Source: Tetracentron sinense
Lineage: Eukaryota > Streptophyta > Magnoliopsida > Trochodendrales > Trochodendraceae
Direction of reading: 5' to 3'
DNA: 64,000 bases
NCBI GenBank assembly: GCA_015143295.1
Contig: CM026552.1
Span: forward strand, 61,932,944-61,996,943
Shown here piece after piece: positions 1 through 11,579 of the stretch. A program made the position numbers and the translations under genes. The notes below the pieces were generated by a model, which saw nothing but the letters and a program-made list of their open reading frames with translations, was not told where the DNA came from and ran no database searches. The first letter of the stretch is position 1. Each line of letters begins with the position of its first letter.

Positions 1-212
1 CAAGTCATAGAGCCTAGAGCACACAAAAGACTAAGAACATTGAAAGGAGATTCTATTTGATTCGAGACATTGTCAAGAGAGGAGACATTGTGTTATCCAA
101 GATTGCGTCAGTAGATAACATGGCGGACCCATTTACTAAAGCACTACCTCAGAAGGTGTTTGAGAAACATCTAGAGTCGATGGGTGTTAGACACATAGGA
201 GATTGGCTTTGA
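1..212 (+). pseudogene. Ty1/copia polyprotein, C-terminal RNase H end (partial)
   Basis: Reading toward the stop TGA at 210-212 gives a typical copia RNase H tail: the block NMADPFTKALP, then a segment ending HIGDWL-stop. This is the strand-transfer and RNase H end of a copia Pol, cut by the window edge. In the same frame a TAG occurs near position 15, while the expected EPRAHK-like residues are readable in another frame, so there is at least one frameshift and the copy is dead or damaged. A polypurine tract and the 3' LTR follow directly, the normal copia order. Confidence 0.85.
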
Positions 213-216
213 GTGC

Positions 217-227
217 AAGTGGGAGAT
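217..227 (+). other. Polypurine tract of copia element
   Basis: The sequence AAGTGGGAGAT sits directly before the LTR start TGTTAGACA, five bases after the polyprotein stop. It is the usual primer site for plus-strand DNA synthesis. The same motif precedes the LTRs at 5526 and, on the minus strand, 17719. Confidence 0.8.
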
Positions 228-2430
228 TGTTAGACATGTAAGCCCACAAAGCCATTCCGGAATTATATTTATCTATTTTTTAAATCAATAAATGCGTATT
301 TTACATTCACACATTGTCTTCTACATTGGATAATATATATATCGAAAGTATCTCATTGGATGAGACTACTTTGTCCCTTAGGTAACATTGTAGCAAAACC
401 ATCCAATTAGTTGATAACTGATTGCTAAGGAGATATGGTTTTTCCGGTTCCTTGTAGACCTAAAATTGTTCTAAGTTAATCAGGATACATTTGGACAATG
501 TATTCCTAGTAACTTACACATTGTTAGTTCCATATGATGGAGTGATGAATCTCAATCACTGAGAGAAGGGTCTCTTGACTAAGATGTAGATATAAGTAAG
601 AAGTACTTATATTGTAACTGGATCGCTCAATGGATACCCTTAGAAATATACTGTCTTTAAATTTAGGGTAGTCCATTTGACAGATTGTCCTTAACCTGAG
701 AGGTCGACATCTTCTCTAGTATCTGCCTATGTAGCTTTGATGTAGCCAATCATCAATGTCCAACACACCGGACTAAATACGGGCTCGTTGGGTTATGTAC
801 GCTGTACTGAAAGAAGTGTGTGTACGCTCGACAAGGATTCCACTACTCATAAAGAGTAAATAATATTGAGTTGATACTTGTCAAAACTGGACTTGAAAAA
901 CTCAGCGCTGGTATTTATCGATAAAATTATTTTATTGAGGAATTCATTTTCTGTATAAAAGAAATGTAATAATAATTATTATTTCTTTTAAAGAATTTTT
1001 AAAATGTTTTGCAAGTCCAAGTTTGACAAAAAGTATCAAAGAGAATGGGTTCTCAATATAAGCCAGGGATTAAAGACAGTATTAGACATTGTCCCGTAAG
1101 CTTATAACAATATTGGAAGTGGAGGGACTGATCTGTAAACAAATCTTGAGATAGAAATACCTGCAAGTAATTCTCTATTTTCTGGAGGTTAATCATATTG
1201 TGTTAATGGACATTAATTGTGATTGGTGGAAGTCCAGGGATTTAGATAAAATTCTATAATCCTAATGGAGTGTAGGAAAGGTGTTTCCTAGTAACAATAC
1301 TTTAACCAGAAGTTTGAGTACTTGGTCCCACAATCGGAAATAGAAGATCCCTTTAGATCCCACACATAATGACTTTCTTAAAGTATTTAATTTAATGATT
1401 TATTAAATTAATTAATTTCTTTAAGAAATCACTATATGGTATAGTGAAGCTCTAAAAGGTGGAATCACATTAAATGTGAAAAACCAAATGAGTAGGACCC
1501 ATTGGGGAATAGTTTAAAAGAATAATAAAGTGACCAAAATGGGTTTGGAACCCATGGGGGCGTGTTGGAGTGGGGTCCACCTAGGGTGGGACGCCCACTT
1601 CATGGAGGATATAATAATAATAATAATTATTGTTAGTCTTTAATTAGTTTCTAATAACTAATATCCTTATTGGATAAGGTTAGTTAGTTAGAGTTAGTTA
1701 CTAATTTAAAGATTCCTTGTTGGACAAGGATTCCATTAATTTGTTACTAATCATTAATTAGTTATTTAAACTAATTAAGATTCCTTATTGGATAAGGATA
1801 AGGTTAGTTGGACACTAATGGATAAGATTAGTTTCTATTTTGATTAATCCTAATTAATTATGGAGAAACCAAATCGGAAGCTAATTGAGTGAATCATAAT
1901 TGGATTATGATAAGGATAAGATCCATTATGGATCTATTTAAAGGGTGGACATCCGACATGGTACTTCACTTCAAAAATTCCAGATTTTTGGAAACTTCCC
2001 TCTCCCCTCAATCTCACGCCCTCCCCTCTCCTTTCTAGGGTGTACGGTCAGCCCCCTTCCCCCTTTATTCTTTGTGTTCTTGCTTTGAGTATCAAGAAGA
2101 GATCAAGAACCCATCTTGAAGGATAAAGTTTGGATCTTTTATTCAAGATTTTTAGAGCTAGATTTTTGGAAAGGGCCATTAGCTTCTATTAGAGAAAGCT
2201 TTAAAGAAAAAGAAGGTCCGTGTGGATTGCGAAGGAGACTTGACGCTTGTGAAGTTTTGCCGGTCTAGCATTCTATCGTAGAATTGACTTAACAATTTCA
2301 AAGTCGCAAAGGTGATTGTGATTTTTACTCTCATTGAATTAAAATCAATTAGAATCTTAGTCAGATCTTGGGATTCGATGTATGTCCCCCAAGAACTATT
2401 TTTCTAAAATTAAAAAGAGGCATACTTTCA
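228..2430 (+). mobile_element. Copia 3' LTR (2.2 kb)
   Basis: It begins TGTTAGACATGTA right after the polypurine tract and ends GGCATACTTTCA, so it has TG...CA ends. Both ends match the LTRs at 5526-10157 (plus) and at 11079-17719 and 32996-35173 (minus). It is non-coding, AT-rich, with several CCTTAT-TGG-ATAAGG hairpins and a TATA-like box near 1934. The 5' partner lies left of the window, so the target duplication (its right copy would be catag, 2431-2435) cannot be checked. Confidence 0.85.
1934..1943 (+). promoter_or_regulatory. TATA-like box of copia LTR
   Basis: CTATTTAAAG lies about 490 bp before the LTR end. The other three LTRs of this family have clearer TATA boxes at the equivalent place (7186, and minus-strand 11579 and 33494), followed by a pyrimidine-rich leader. 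Confidence 0.45.
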
Positions 2431-2803
2431 CATAGGATATTCTTGGATGCCCGAATTTGTTTTACTAAATTCTTAATTACTTTACTAATTTTGAATCAAG
2501 TGGGGGATTGGTGATTTTGATTTTAAATTAATAAAAACCGGATCATTAGGATCCGGGGTTTTAGTTTTAATTAAGGACTAAAACCCCCCATGATTTAATC
2601 TTTGTTTAGGATGTGTGTTTAATCTCCTAACAGAAAGAAAACACACTTTTAGTGGTTTTCCCTTAGTTCTTTAGTCCCACATCGAAAAAGTAGAGAATAG
2701 CTAATGGGTTTAATTACCCCCCCTTTGTTGCTTAGTTGTCAACAACTAAGCATGTGGTGTAGCATAGTATCCACCAATTCTTTTAGACAATATCTTGGGT
2801 GCG
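2431..2803 (+). other. Left half of a further LTR-like element
   Basis: AAGTGGGGGAT at 2498-2508 resembles a polypurine tract and is followed at 2509 by TGGTGATTTTG, a plausible LTR start of a different family. The LTR-like stretch continues to 2803, is split by the solo LTR at 2804-5175, and resumes at 5181. It contains an snRNA-type upstream element at 2674. No coding sequence was seen. The right end of this LTR could not be fixed. Confidence 0.4.
2674..2684 (+). promoter_or_regulatory. Match to plant snRNA upstream sequence element (USE)
   Basis: GTCCCACATCG matches the plant USE consensus RTCCCACATCG exactly. TTTAATTA, a weak TATA-like string, starts 24 bp downstream at 2709, close to the spacing of plant Pol III snRNA promoters. 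No snRNA gene body was recognised downstream, so this is a motif match in an LTR-like context rather than a proven promoter. Confidence 0.4.
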
Positions 2804-3500
2804 TGTCACGCCCCAAAATACCCCCTAGGAGTTAAGGGATACTTTAGAGGTGACTACGTGTACTTGTCAAACCATCCTGTAATGCAAGAGGCTAAACATA
2901 ATATAATTCAATGAAAATCAGAGCGCGGAAACTAAACATAAGTGTGGAAGCGTAAGCCAACTTTTCTTTTCTTCTATAACTCCAATTAGTATTCCAAGTT
3001 AACATATACCAAATACAATCAAAGTAAAGGTGGACATGCCCACCTATCAAAATACAAAAGGAACTCTCTAATCCTCTCCTCTCAACAGTAGTCGAGGTAT
3101 GGCCACACATCCAAGTCCCCATCCTCCTGAGACTGCCATGGGATAGGTGGCTCCCTCTCCTCTACATACTCCTCCTCGACCCAAGGCTCGGGGTCGAGGA
3201 CATCCACAGTACCTGCCGACATAAAAGTACGGCTGAGCATGGAATACTCAGCGAGTACAAACTACTAGCTAACCATAACAATAGCGAAAGCATAACAACA
3301 GTGAGCAATACAAGATACTAATTTAAAGCAATAGTGAAAGCATAAGATACATAGCCATATCTTGACATGCGTGTATGAATGCAAAAACCTCGGTAAAACT
3401 CATGTCTCGGAAACCCTTTTCGTGTCTCGGTCAAATCATGTATGTGTATCGTGTCTTGTCTTGTATTTCATGTCTTGCTTTGTTCTTGACTTGTATACTT

Positions 3501-3845
3501 GTGAGCCAGAGGCTAGCACCCTTCCTTGGGCTACCAACCTCCTTGTCATGTTCTTGTTCCATTTCTCTTGTGAGCCAGAGGCTAGCACCCTTCCTGGGGC
3601 TACCAACCTCCTTGTCATGTTCTTGTTTCATTTCACTTGTGAGCCAGAGGCTAGCACCCTTCCTGGGGCTACCAACCTCCTTGTCATGTTCTTGTTTCAT
3701 TTCACTTGTGAGCCAGAGGCTAGCACCCTTCCTTGGGCTACCAACCTCCTTGTCATGTTCTTGTTTCATTTCTCTTGTGAGCCAGAGGCTAGCACCCTTC
3801 CTTGGGCTACCAACCTCCTTGTCATGTTCTTGATTCATTTCATAT
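3501..3845. repeat. 69-bp tandem repeat, 5 copies
   Basis: Units beginning GTGAGCCAGAGGCTAGC start at 3501, 3570, 3639, 3708 and 3777. Since 69 is a multiple of three, long open frames appear on both strands. They are by-products of the repeat and not genes. Confidence 0.93.
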
Positions 3846-4778
3846 ACAAATACAATCTTGGAAAAACCCGGTTTCATGCATGCATGCGTGCTTGTGTGCT
3901 TGTCAATAGTAGTAATCATGATGACATACTTGAACGGGCGGATCACATGACTATGGCATTTCAATCCTTAACATAGTGGTATGAAAATTTAGGCAACATA
4001 TAGCACATTTGAGCAATTTATCATTTCTAAGAACAATTACACAATTTCTATTTCCATTTTCTTCATTAAGTCCATTTATCCCTTGTTTAGTCGTTTTATC
4101 AAACACATAGCATGCAAGGTTCCTTAATGGTTCATCTTCTTCTTTTTAGTGCCTACCTTCCATCCAAAAATCAAGGTATGTTCATTATTGGTAAAGTACC
4201 CATCCACCATTTCCATCACACACATCACCCAACATACACCTCGGCATCCAATCGCCACATCAACCCCCACACACATCCATACCTTTTTCTTATCTTGTTT
4301 AGGTTCATTGGAGATGATACATTTCATATGGGAGGCAAACATAATAGCAGATTTATTGCTAGGGTAAGTTAGTAGGGTGTACTAACCTTAGATCAAGGTT
4401 TGATCTTGAAGAAACCTTGATTGAAGCTCCAACTTGAAAGATGAAGCCTTTGCTTGAAAGAAGCTTGAGTTGGGGAAGAAACCCCTTTCGAAAACGTGCT
4501 TGGTTGCTGCCCTAGCTTGGAGAATGAGTCCCCACACGAGCTTGAGCCTTGAACTTGAAGCAACTCGAGTTGGGGTGAGCTAGGGTTCTTAAACCCCTTT
4601 GATTCCCTCTCCAAATGGAAAACCCTAGTTGCAAATCCCCTTCTCCTTTCTCTCTATCTCTCAAAATCCCTTAAGTTCTGTGAATGAAGCCCTAAAGGCT
4701 CGAGCAAGCCTTAAGGAGAAAGGGTTTAACCCCCAAAAGACGAAAAAGCCCTTAATGAAAATTCTGAAAAACACGAAG

Positions 4779-4964
4779 ACCGAGCGATCGGTGGTTATGA
4801 CCGATCGATCGGTTGCCTACCGAGCGATCGGTGTTTATGACCGATCGACCGGTCAAAAACTCACTCTCTGGAAAATTTCCCCATACAAAATTTCTGACCG
4901 TGCGATAGCTACCGATCGATCGGTTATGGACCGATCGATCGCTGACTGGACCGAGCGATCGGTC
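4779..4964. repeat. Cluster of CGATCG palindromes in gypsy LTR
   Basis: Seven 14-bp sites of the form ACCGAKCGATCGGT, including the perfect palindrome ACCGATCGATCGGT, lie here. The same type of cluster sits at the same LTR position in the copies at 21274 and 28715. Confidence 0.85.
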
Positions 4965-5180
4965 TTCTGTATGTCTGGACTGTTTTGACCATATCTTTTG
5001 ACTCGCTCGTCGGATTTTGACGATTCAACTTGCGTTGGGTTCGTCTTTCGAAAACGAACATTTCTGATGTTTCGGAATGTCCGATTTCTCCCTTATTTAT
5101 TAATTTGACTACAAAAACGGCCAATTAGCTACGAAGGTGCCATTCATTAAAGATGAAAAATTCCGGGGTGCTACAGTGCG

Positions 5181-5525
5181 CGAGCTGCACTCGCAACAAG
5201 CGCACACGCACGGGATATTTATCACATGTTGATGTGATAAGATATTGGTCAGATTAGTCCGGAGCATTGTACAATGACAAAGCACAAGCATGTTAACTTC
5301 TGAAAATGACTGTTGGACAGTATCATATTTGTTTAGTCTTTTAAGATTGTGGTTATTGATAATAAATTTGCAAGAGTTGCAAGTGTTATTGCATCACTAC
5401 AATAGTTGTGGTAAAGCAGACATGACAAACTCATGTATATTAATTTATGCTTCAGCTGGTGTTTGAGAAACATCACTGAGAAGATGGGCATTACATCTAA
5501 TTGGCTTAGAGTGCAAGTGGGAGAT
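5181..5525 (+). other. Right half of the LTR-like sequence and degenerate copia pol end
   Basis: Continues the sequence interrupted at 2803. At about 5446-5513 it holds a badly decayed copia Pol end (VFEKH- and MG-like residues), followed by the polypurine tract AAGTGGGAGAT (5515-5525) just before the LTR at 5526. No intact coding sequence. Confidence 0.5.
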
Positions 5526-7185
5526 TGTTGGACATATATGCCCTCGAAAGCCAATAAGAGACTTTTCTATGTTGATTAGACAAGCATCATATTCACACAA
5601 CCAACTATAAAGGGTATTTATATTAATTACTGTCTCATATGATGATGACATAAAGTTCCATAGGTAACATTGTAGGAAAATCGTGCAAAGGTTGCGAGGA
5701 GATATGATTTTCCGATTCCTTGTAAACCTAATATTGTTCGAAGCCTCTAGAGTACTGGTTGGGCGTCCTACTTCATCATGACTTGCACATGTGTAGTTCT
5801 ATGAGATAGTGTGATGAATCTCATTCACAGAGAGTGGTGACTCTTGACTAACATGTGAGTATATGTAGCAAGTACATAATACTAAACGGGGTCACTAGTG
5901 GATACCCTATGGAATACACTGTCAGATTGTATTAGGGTTATCCATTTGACAAATTTTCCTTAGACCTGAGAGGTTAACATCTTCTCAGACATCTGTCTAT
6001 ATGGCTTTGATGTGCCAATCAGCAAAGTCTAATACACAGGACTAACTCCGGATACGTTGGGTCATGTACACAATGTTTGGAGAAGTGTGTAAACATTCAA
6101 TAAGGAATCCACAACTCCTTAATTGGAGATAATGATATCAAGGTGATACTTGTTGAATTGAATTGTTAAATCCAGTACTGGTGCTTTTCGGTAAAATGGT
6201 TTTTATCGAAGTTGATATTTTTAATATGGAAAAGTATATATATATTTATATGTGTGTCAGCTCTTTTCTAATGTTTCTTCAAAAGTGTTTTGGAGGTTCA
6301 GTTCAATGAAAAAGGAATCATGAGAAAGGGTTCTATTCATAAGCTAGGGACTAAGACAGTGGAATTGTTCCAATCCCGGAAGCTTACAAGTGATATCGGA
6401 ATGTGGAAGGATTTATTTGTAAATATATTGTGAGATGGTACTTACAAGCAATTTTCTAATTTCTGGAGGTTAATCACATTGTGTTAATGGACATTATTTG
6501 TGATTGGTGGAAGTCCAGGGATATAGATAAAATTCTATAATCCTAATGGAGTGTAGGAAAGGTGTTTCCTAGTAACAATGCTTTAACCAAAAGGTTGAGT
6601 ACTTGGTCCCACAACCGGAAATATGGGATCCCTTTAGATCCCACACACAAGGACCTTCTTAAAGTATTTAATTTAATTTATAATTAAATTAATTAATTTC
6701 TCTAAGTAATCACTATATGGTATAGTGAAGCTCTAAAAGGTGGAATCACATTAGATGTGAAAAACCAAATGGGTAGGACCCATTGGGAATTATTATAAAA
6801 GAATAATTCAAGTGACCAAGAGGGTTTTGGAAACCCTTTGGGCGTGTGGAGTGGGACCCACCTAGGGTGGGACGCCCACTTCATGGAGGAAGTTTTTGTT
6901 TAATTAGTTTTTAATTAATTAACACCTTATTGGATAAGGTTAGTTAGTTACTAATTAAAGATTCCCTAATTGTTAGGGATTCCATTAGTTAGTTACTAAT
7001 TCAAGATTCCTTATTGGATAAGGATAAGATTAGTTACTAATGGATAAGGTTAGTTTCTTTTAAGATTAATCCTAATTGGATTAGGAGAATAATCAATAAA
7101 GGAAATTATTGAGGAATCCTAATTGGATTAGGATAAGGTTAATGAATTATAATTGGATTGCAATTCAAGCAACCAAGAGGGAACT

Positions 7186-7193
7186 TATATAAA
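7186..7193 (+). promoter_or_regulatory. TATA box of copia LTR
   Basis: TATATAAA followed by a C/T-rich leader with Pol II start-like context. It is positionally equivalent to boxes in the other copies of this LTR. Confidence 0.55.
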
Positions 7194-7395
7194 GGATTGG
7201 ATGCCCAGCCCTTTAAATAAGATAATTCTCCAGAATTTTTTCTTCTCTCCCTCTCCTCAAGTTCACGCCCAGCCCTCTCCCCCTTTGAGGGTGTACGGTC
7301 ACCCTTCCCCTTCTTCCTTTTTGTTTGGTTTTTGATCTTGATGATCAAGAATAAGTTCTTTGAAGATCAAGATTGGATCTTGTTTGATCAAGAAA

Positions 7396-9845
7396 TGTAG
7401 AGCCCCGGACCTTTTCACATTTAATGCATGACACTTTCGTTGCCATTTTGCCTTTAAAGAGGTATAATTAATAAATAAGGAATAAATTAGAAATTCCGAA
7501 ATGTCAGAAATGTTCCTTTTCGAAGTACGAACCCAACGCAAGTTGAATCGTCAAAATCGGACGAACGAGTCAAAAGATATGGCCAAAAAAGTCTGGACCT
7601 GCAGAAAATCGTAGCTCGGTTAGGCACTAAGGACGTAGCTCGGTTATGCACTAAGGACGTAGCTCGGAAGGCACTAAGGACGTAGCTCTGACAACGTGCT
7701 CTGATAAGGCACAGACAACGCATAGACAACGTACACTGATAACGTAGCTCTAGCTCTGATAGCGTATACGTTGTGCATCCGTTGTGCAACAGACAACGGG
7801 TACGTTGTACAGCAACAACGGGTACGTTGTACAGCAACAACGGGTACGTTGTACATAATACAACGGACAACGAGCTCAGCACTATGCATAAGACAACAGA
7901 CAACGTGTTCAGCACTGTTCACAGCACAACGTGTTCAGCACTGTTCACAACACAACGTGTTTGGCACTATTCACAGCTCAACGTGCTCGGTGCTCGCGTT
8001 TTGCAGAAATTTTAGTAAGGTTATTATGGTCTTTTGGTCGGTTCACTCTTACCTTAAGAATTTAACCCGAGCCTTTAGGGCTTCATTTCGACACTTAGAG
8101 AGATTGGGAGATAAGAAGAGAGGAGAGGGCGATTCCTAAACCTAGGGTTTCCAGTTTGGAGAGAAATCAAGGGGTTTGTGAACCCACGCTCAACTCAAGC
8201 CCATTTTTCTTCAAGATCAAGGCACAAACTCGTGAGGAGCATCTCCTCAGGCTAGGGCAGCAACTCACGGTCGTTTTTGGAATGGGATTTCTTCCTCACT
8301 TGATCAAGGTCGGTACTTCTTGCTACCCTCCTAGTTGTAGTTCCTCTTTTCCCCTTTATTTCTTTTGATTTTCTTTCATTTACACATGTGCTATGAGATG
8401 GATGGTTGTGAATGGTGAATGGTGAATGGAGATGGAATGGGCGATTGGATGCCAATGGTTGTGTTGTGATGATTAAAATGGGGAGGGCATTGTTCCAATA
8501 ATGAACATACTTGTATGATCTGAGTAAAACCCATCTAGAAAAGCATGTTGTAGAGTAAATGAATAATGAACACACCATGTTTGATGAAATGCCAAGGTGA
8601 ATAAAGTGAGTTGTAAATTAGGAAATGCATGCCTAATAAATTACGGATATTGTTAGGGTCTATGATAGTGTGTTTCTTGCTTTCCCTAAATGATGTGAAT
8701 ATTACATTGCTCAATCATTGATGTTATCTGTGTTGTGAAATTACCCAAATGTCATATTTAAATTTAAATGCAAGTATGTACACGGTTCCCACGAGCACGG
8801 CATGCATGACATGATTTATCAAGGTTTTCAAGAACATGGTTAGAGGTGGGACATATCCTACGATATGTTTTACCTCGCTTTTCACAAGAAGACAAGAACC
8901 AACATTCCACGAGGGGTCTCCCCTCACTCACAAGTGCATATCATGAAGAAGGGCCTCCCTTCCCTCGCAAGTACATACATATCATGAAGAAGGGTCTCCC
9001 TTCCCTCGCAAGTGCATTGCATAAAGAAGGGTCTCCCTTCCCTCTCAAGGCATCTCACAAGCGCATCTCACAAGTACATCTTACAAGTGTATCTCACAAG
9101 TTACATGATCACAAGCAAGCACGCATGACATGCATGACATGACACGACATACAAGAATCAAGAAAGATAGACAAGATGAGTTTTCAAGCACGAACATGGT
9201 ACCTTAAGTCAAGTCAAGTGCACGATGTTTTCAAGAGGTTTTATTGGCTTTCTACGAAATACAAGCATGATTATAAATTACTTTACTTCCTTGTATGATA
9301 TGAATTGTTTCCATCTAACATATATGAATTGCTCCTGATTTATGTATTGTCATTTTTATGCTATGACTATTGGTTAGTATTTGGTACCCGCTGAGTATTC
9401 CATGCTCAGTCGTACTTCTTATGTCGGCAGGTTCTGAGGGAGCTGCTGCTCCATTTGATGTTTGTGCTCCTGGTCCATGGTGGAGGAGGAGTACATCGAG
9501 GAACCTTTGGAGGAACCTCCAGTAGATGGTTACCATTAGGTGGTTGTAGATTCTGAGTGGATTAGCTGTGGGTGAGATGAGAGATATAACTTCATGTATT
9601 TTGGCGGGTCTGTCCGCACTTTCTTTTGGATTCCTTTTGTGTAAACTTGGATTCGTATATATATATATATAGAGCTTTGCTTAGACTTCCGTTGTGCTAT
9701 GTTAGAGTATGTTTCCGCTGTTTATATCCCCTATTGTATATGCTCTATGGGTTTTTACAGGTTGGTTTGTCAAGCAAGTCATGTAAGCCATGATTAGTCG
9801 TCCAAAGTTCACTCTAACTCCTAGGGTGGGTTTTGGGTCGCGACA
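7396..9845 (+). mobile_element. Solo LTR, Ty3/gypsy family
   Basis: Runs TGTAGAGCCCCGG...GGGTCGCGACA (2450 bp), with the 5-bp duplication agaaa at 7391-7395 and 9846-9850. It is the reverse complement counterpart of the LTRs at 19353-21631 and 26667-29111. It is inserted in a copia LTR. Where its relatives carry CGATCG palindromes it has an unrelated repeat module (7613-8003). Confidence 0.95.
7613..8003. repeat. Degenerate short-repeat module inside gypsy LTR
   Basis: Begins with GTAGCTCGG / GCACTAAGGAC repeats and changes into repeats of ACAACGGGTACGTTGTAC and ACAACGTGTTCAGCACTGTTC type, some of them inverted. It is bounded by CTGCAG and GCGTTTTGCAGAAA, the same borders that enclose the palindrome clusters in the other copies. 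Confidence 0.8.
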
Positions 9846-10157
9846 AGAAAGGTTCTTGGATCAAAGAAAAGAAGAAAAGATAAAAGAGCATGAAATTTGG
9901 AAGGGCCATTAGCTTCCATTAGAGAAAGCTTTAAAGGAAAAAGAAGGTTCGTGTGAATCGACAGGAGACTTGACACTTGTGAAGTTTTGCGAGTACTATT
10001 CTAACGTGGATTTGACTTAACAATTTCAAAGTCGCAAAGGTGAATGTTATTCTAACCTTCATTGAATAAAATCAATTAGAATCTTAGTCAGATCTTGGGA
10101 TTCGATGTATGCCCCCCAAGATCTGTGTTTCTAAAATTAAAAAGAGGCATACTTTCA

Positions 10158-11073
10158 CGTACCATATCCACATGATGGATCCTATAAGGACCATTATACC
10201 CAAATAGGGGTATCTTGTGGAATGGGTTAATCAAGACAAGCCTAATCTTGTAACCAAACGAATCGGAACGTGATAAAATCGGATTAACCAGAATCTTGTG
10301 ACCAAACAGACTCAGATTAAGTCTTAATGGATTAACTTAAAAACTATAACCAAATAGGACCTAAGACAGAATCTATTATGGCCAAACCAAAAAACAGATT
10401 TTGTGCAGAATTGATTCTGGACAAAACCAGAAGCTGTAACCAAACAGAAAAGGAGTAAACCTAATCTGGAAGGTTAAAACAGGATTAGACCAAAACCGGA
10501 GTGGACCTAACCCTGTAACCAAACAAACCCTTAAACCCTAAGGGGTAAAATGGTAATTTTTAGAAAATTGTCTAATAAATTAGATAATCTCTTACTGTAA
10601 ATCCGAAGGGACTTTAAGACACTTGGATTAATGGCAAGCCCTAATTAAATAAAATATATATGAACATATTTAATTTTAAAGGGTATCCTAAAGGAAGATC
10701 AATATCCCATCTTCTACCCAGTAGTTTAAACTCATTGGGAAGACCAGAGAGAATCTGAGCTGAGTTGTATCCTAGAGATAGAGCTACCACATCCCTTGCA
10801 CATGGGAGGCTTCAACTATCTTCAAGAAAGACTTAATTGTAACGCCTTTCAGTGAAGAGATTCTCTACCTTAATTAATTAAATAATTAATTACTTTATTA
10901 AATGTCATTATTATCTGTTTGTATTTGCTAAGTGGCTATGTGTGCAGGGATTTAACCCAATTACACCAACACTATAGTAGGAAAGGTATTTGAAAATAGT
11001 CATAAACCTAATGTGGGAAAGGTTTTAAAAGTTGGATAGTTTGAGAACAAACCCAAACTTGAGGGGTAATCAA
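10158..11073. other. Intergenic, transposon-derived, no gene seen
   Basis: Contains at least five spaced copies of a TAACCAAAC-like motif (rc GTTTGGTTA), a hallmark of small plant DNA-transposon remnants, between 10240 and 10530. The rest is AT-rich. It is the left flank of the copia element at 11079, ending in that element's target duplication gggaa (11074-11078). Confidence 0.5.
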
Positions 11074-11571
11074 GGGAATGAAAGTATGCCTCTTTTTAAT
11101 TTTAGAAAAACAGTTCTTGGGGGTCATACATAAAATCCCAATAACTGACTAAGATTCTAATTGATTTTATTCAATGAAGGATAAAACAACAATCACCTTT
11201 GCAACTTTGAAATTGTTAAGTCAAATCCACGATAAAACAATAGACCGGTAAAACTTCACAAACGTCAAGTCTCCTTTGCAATCCACACGAACCGTCTTCT
11301 TTTTCTTTAAAGTTTTCTCTAATGGAAGCTAATGGCCCTTCCAAAAATTCCAACTATTGGATCTTGAACTAAAGATCTTTTCTTGATGAACAAGATTGCT
11401 TGATCTTCTTCTTCTTGATAATCAAAATAGACAACAATAGAGAAGAAAGGTGGGAGAGGTGTGACCATACACTTCAAGAGAAGAGAGAGATAGACGTGAG
11501 ATTTGAGGAAGGAGAGAGAGAGAGAGCAAACCGTGAGGTAGAGTTGTCTATACAAGGTGGGCGTCCACCTA

Positions 11572-11579
11572 TATTTATA
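11572..11579 (-). promoter_or_regulatory. TATA box of copia 3' LTR
   Basis: TATAAATA on the minus strand, equivalent in position to 7186 and 33494. Confidence 0.5.

Larger units (their letters stand above)
2804..5175 (-). mobile_element. Solo LTR, Ty3/gypsy family (divergent copy)
   Basis: The segment runs TGTCACGCCCC...GGTGCTACA and is flanked on both sides by the 5-bp duplication gtgcg (2799-2803 and 5176-5180). It is a diverged relative of the LTRs at 7396, 19353 and 26667: it shares the CTAGGAGTTA block near one end, the CGACATAAAAGTACGGCTGAG block, the GAGCTTGAGCC block and the palindrome module. There is no internal region, so it is a solo LTR left by LTR-LTR recombination. Reading frames inside it are accidental. 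Confidence 0.88.
5526..10157 (+). mobile_element. Copia 3' LTR interrupted by a gypsy solo LTR
   Basis: Starts TGTTGGACATATATGCCC after a polypurine tract and ends GGCATACTTTCA. Without the 2455 bp contributed by the nested solo LTR and its duplication it measures about 2.18 kb, matching the other copia LTRs. It shares with 228-2430 the blocks around the TTGGTCCCACAACCGG, AAGCTCTAAAAGGTGG and CATTAGCTTCC segments. Its 5' partner was not found. Confidence 0.85.

Noticed and set aside
3362-3976. 204-residue frame with five near-identical 23-residue repeats
   Set aside because: Produced by the 69-bp tandem repeat in a solo LTR; both strands are open for the same reason.
7487-8139. Several 80-140-residue frames on both strands
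   Set aside because: Lie in the short-repeat module of a solo LTR; no domain and no conservation with sister LTRs.
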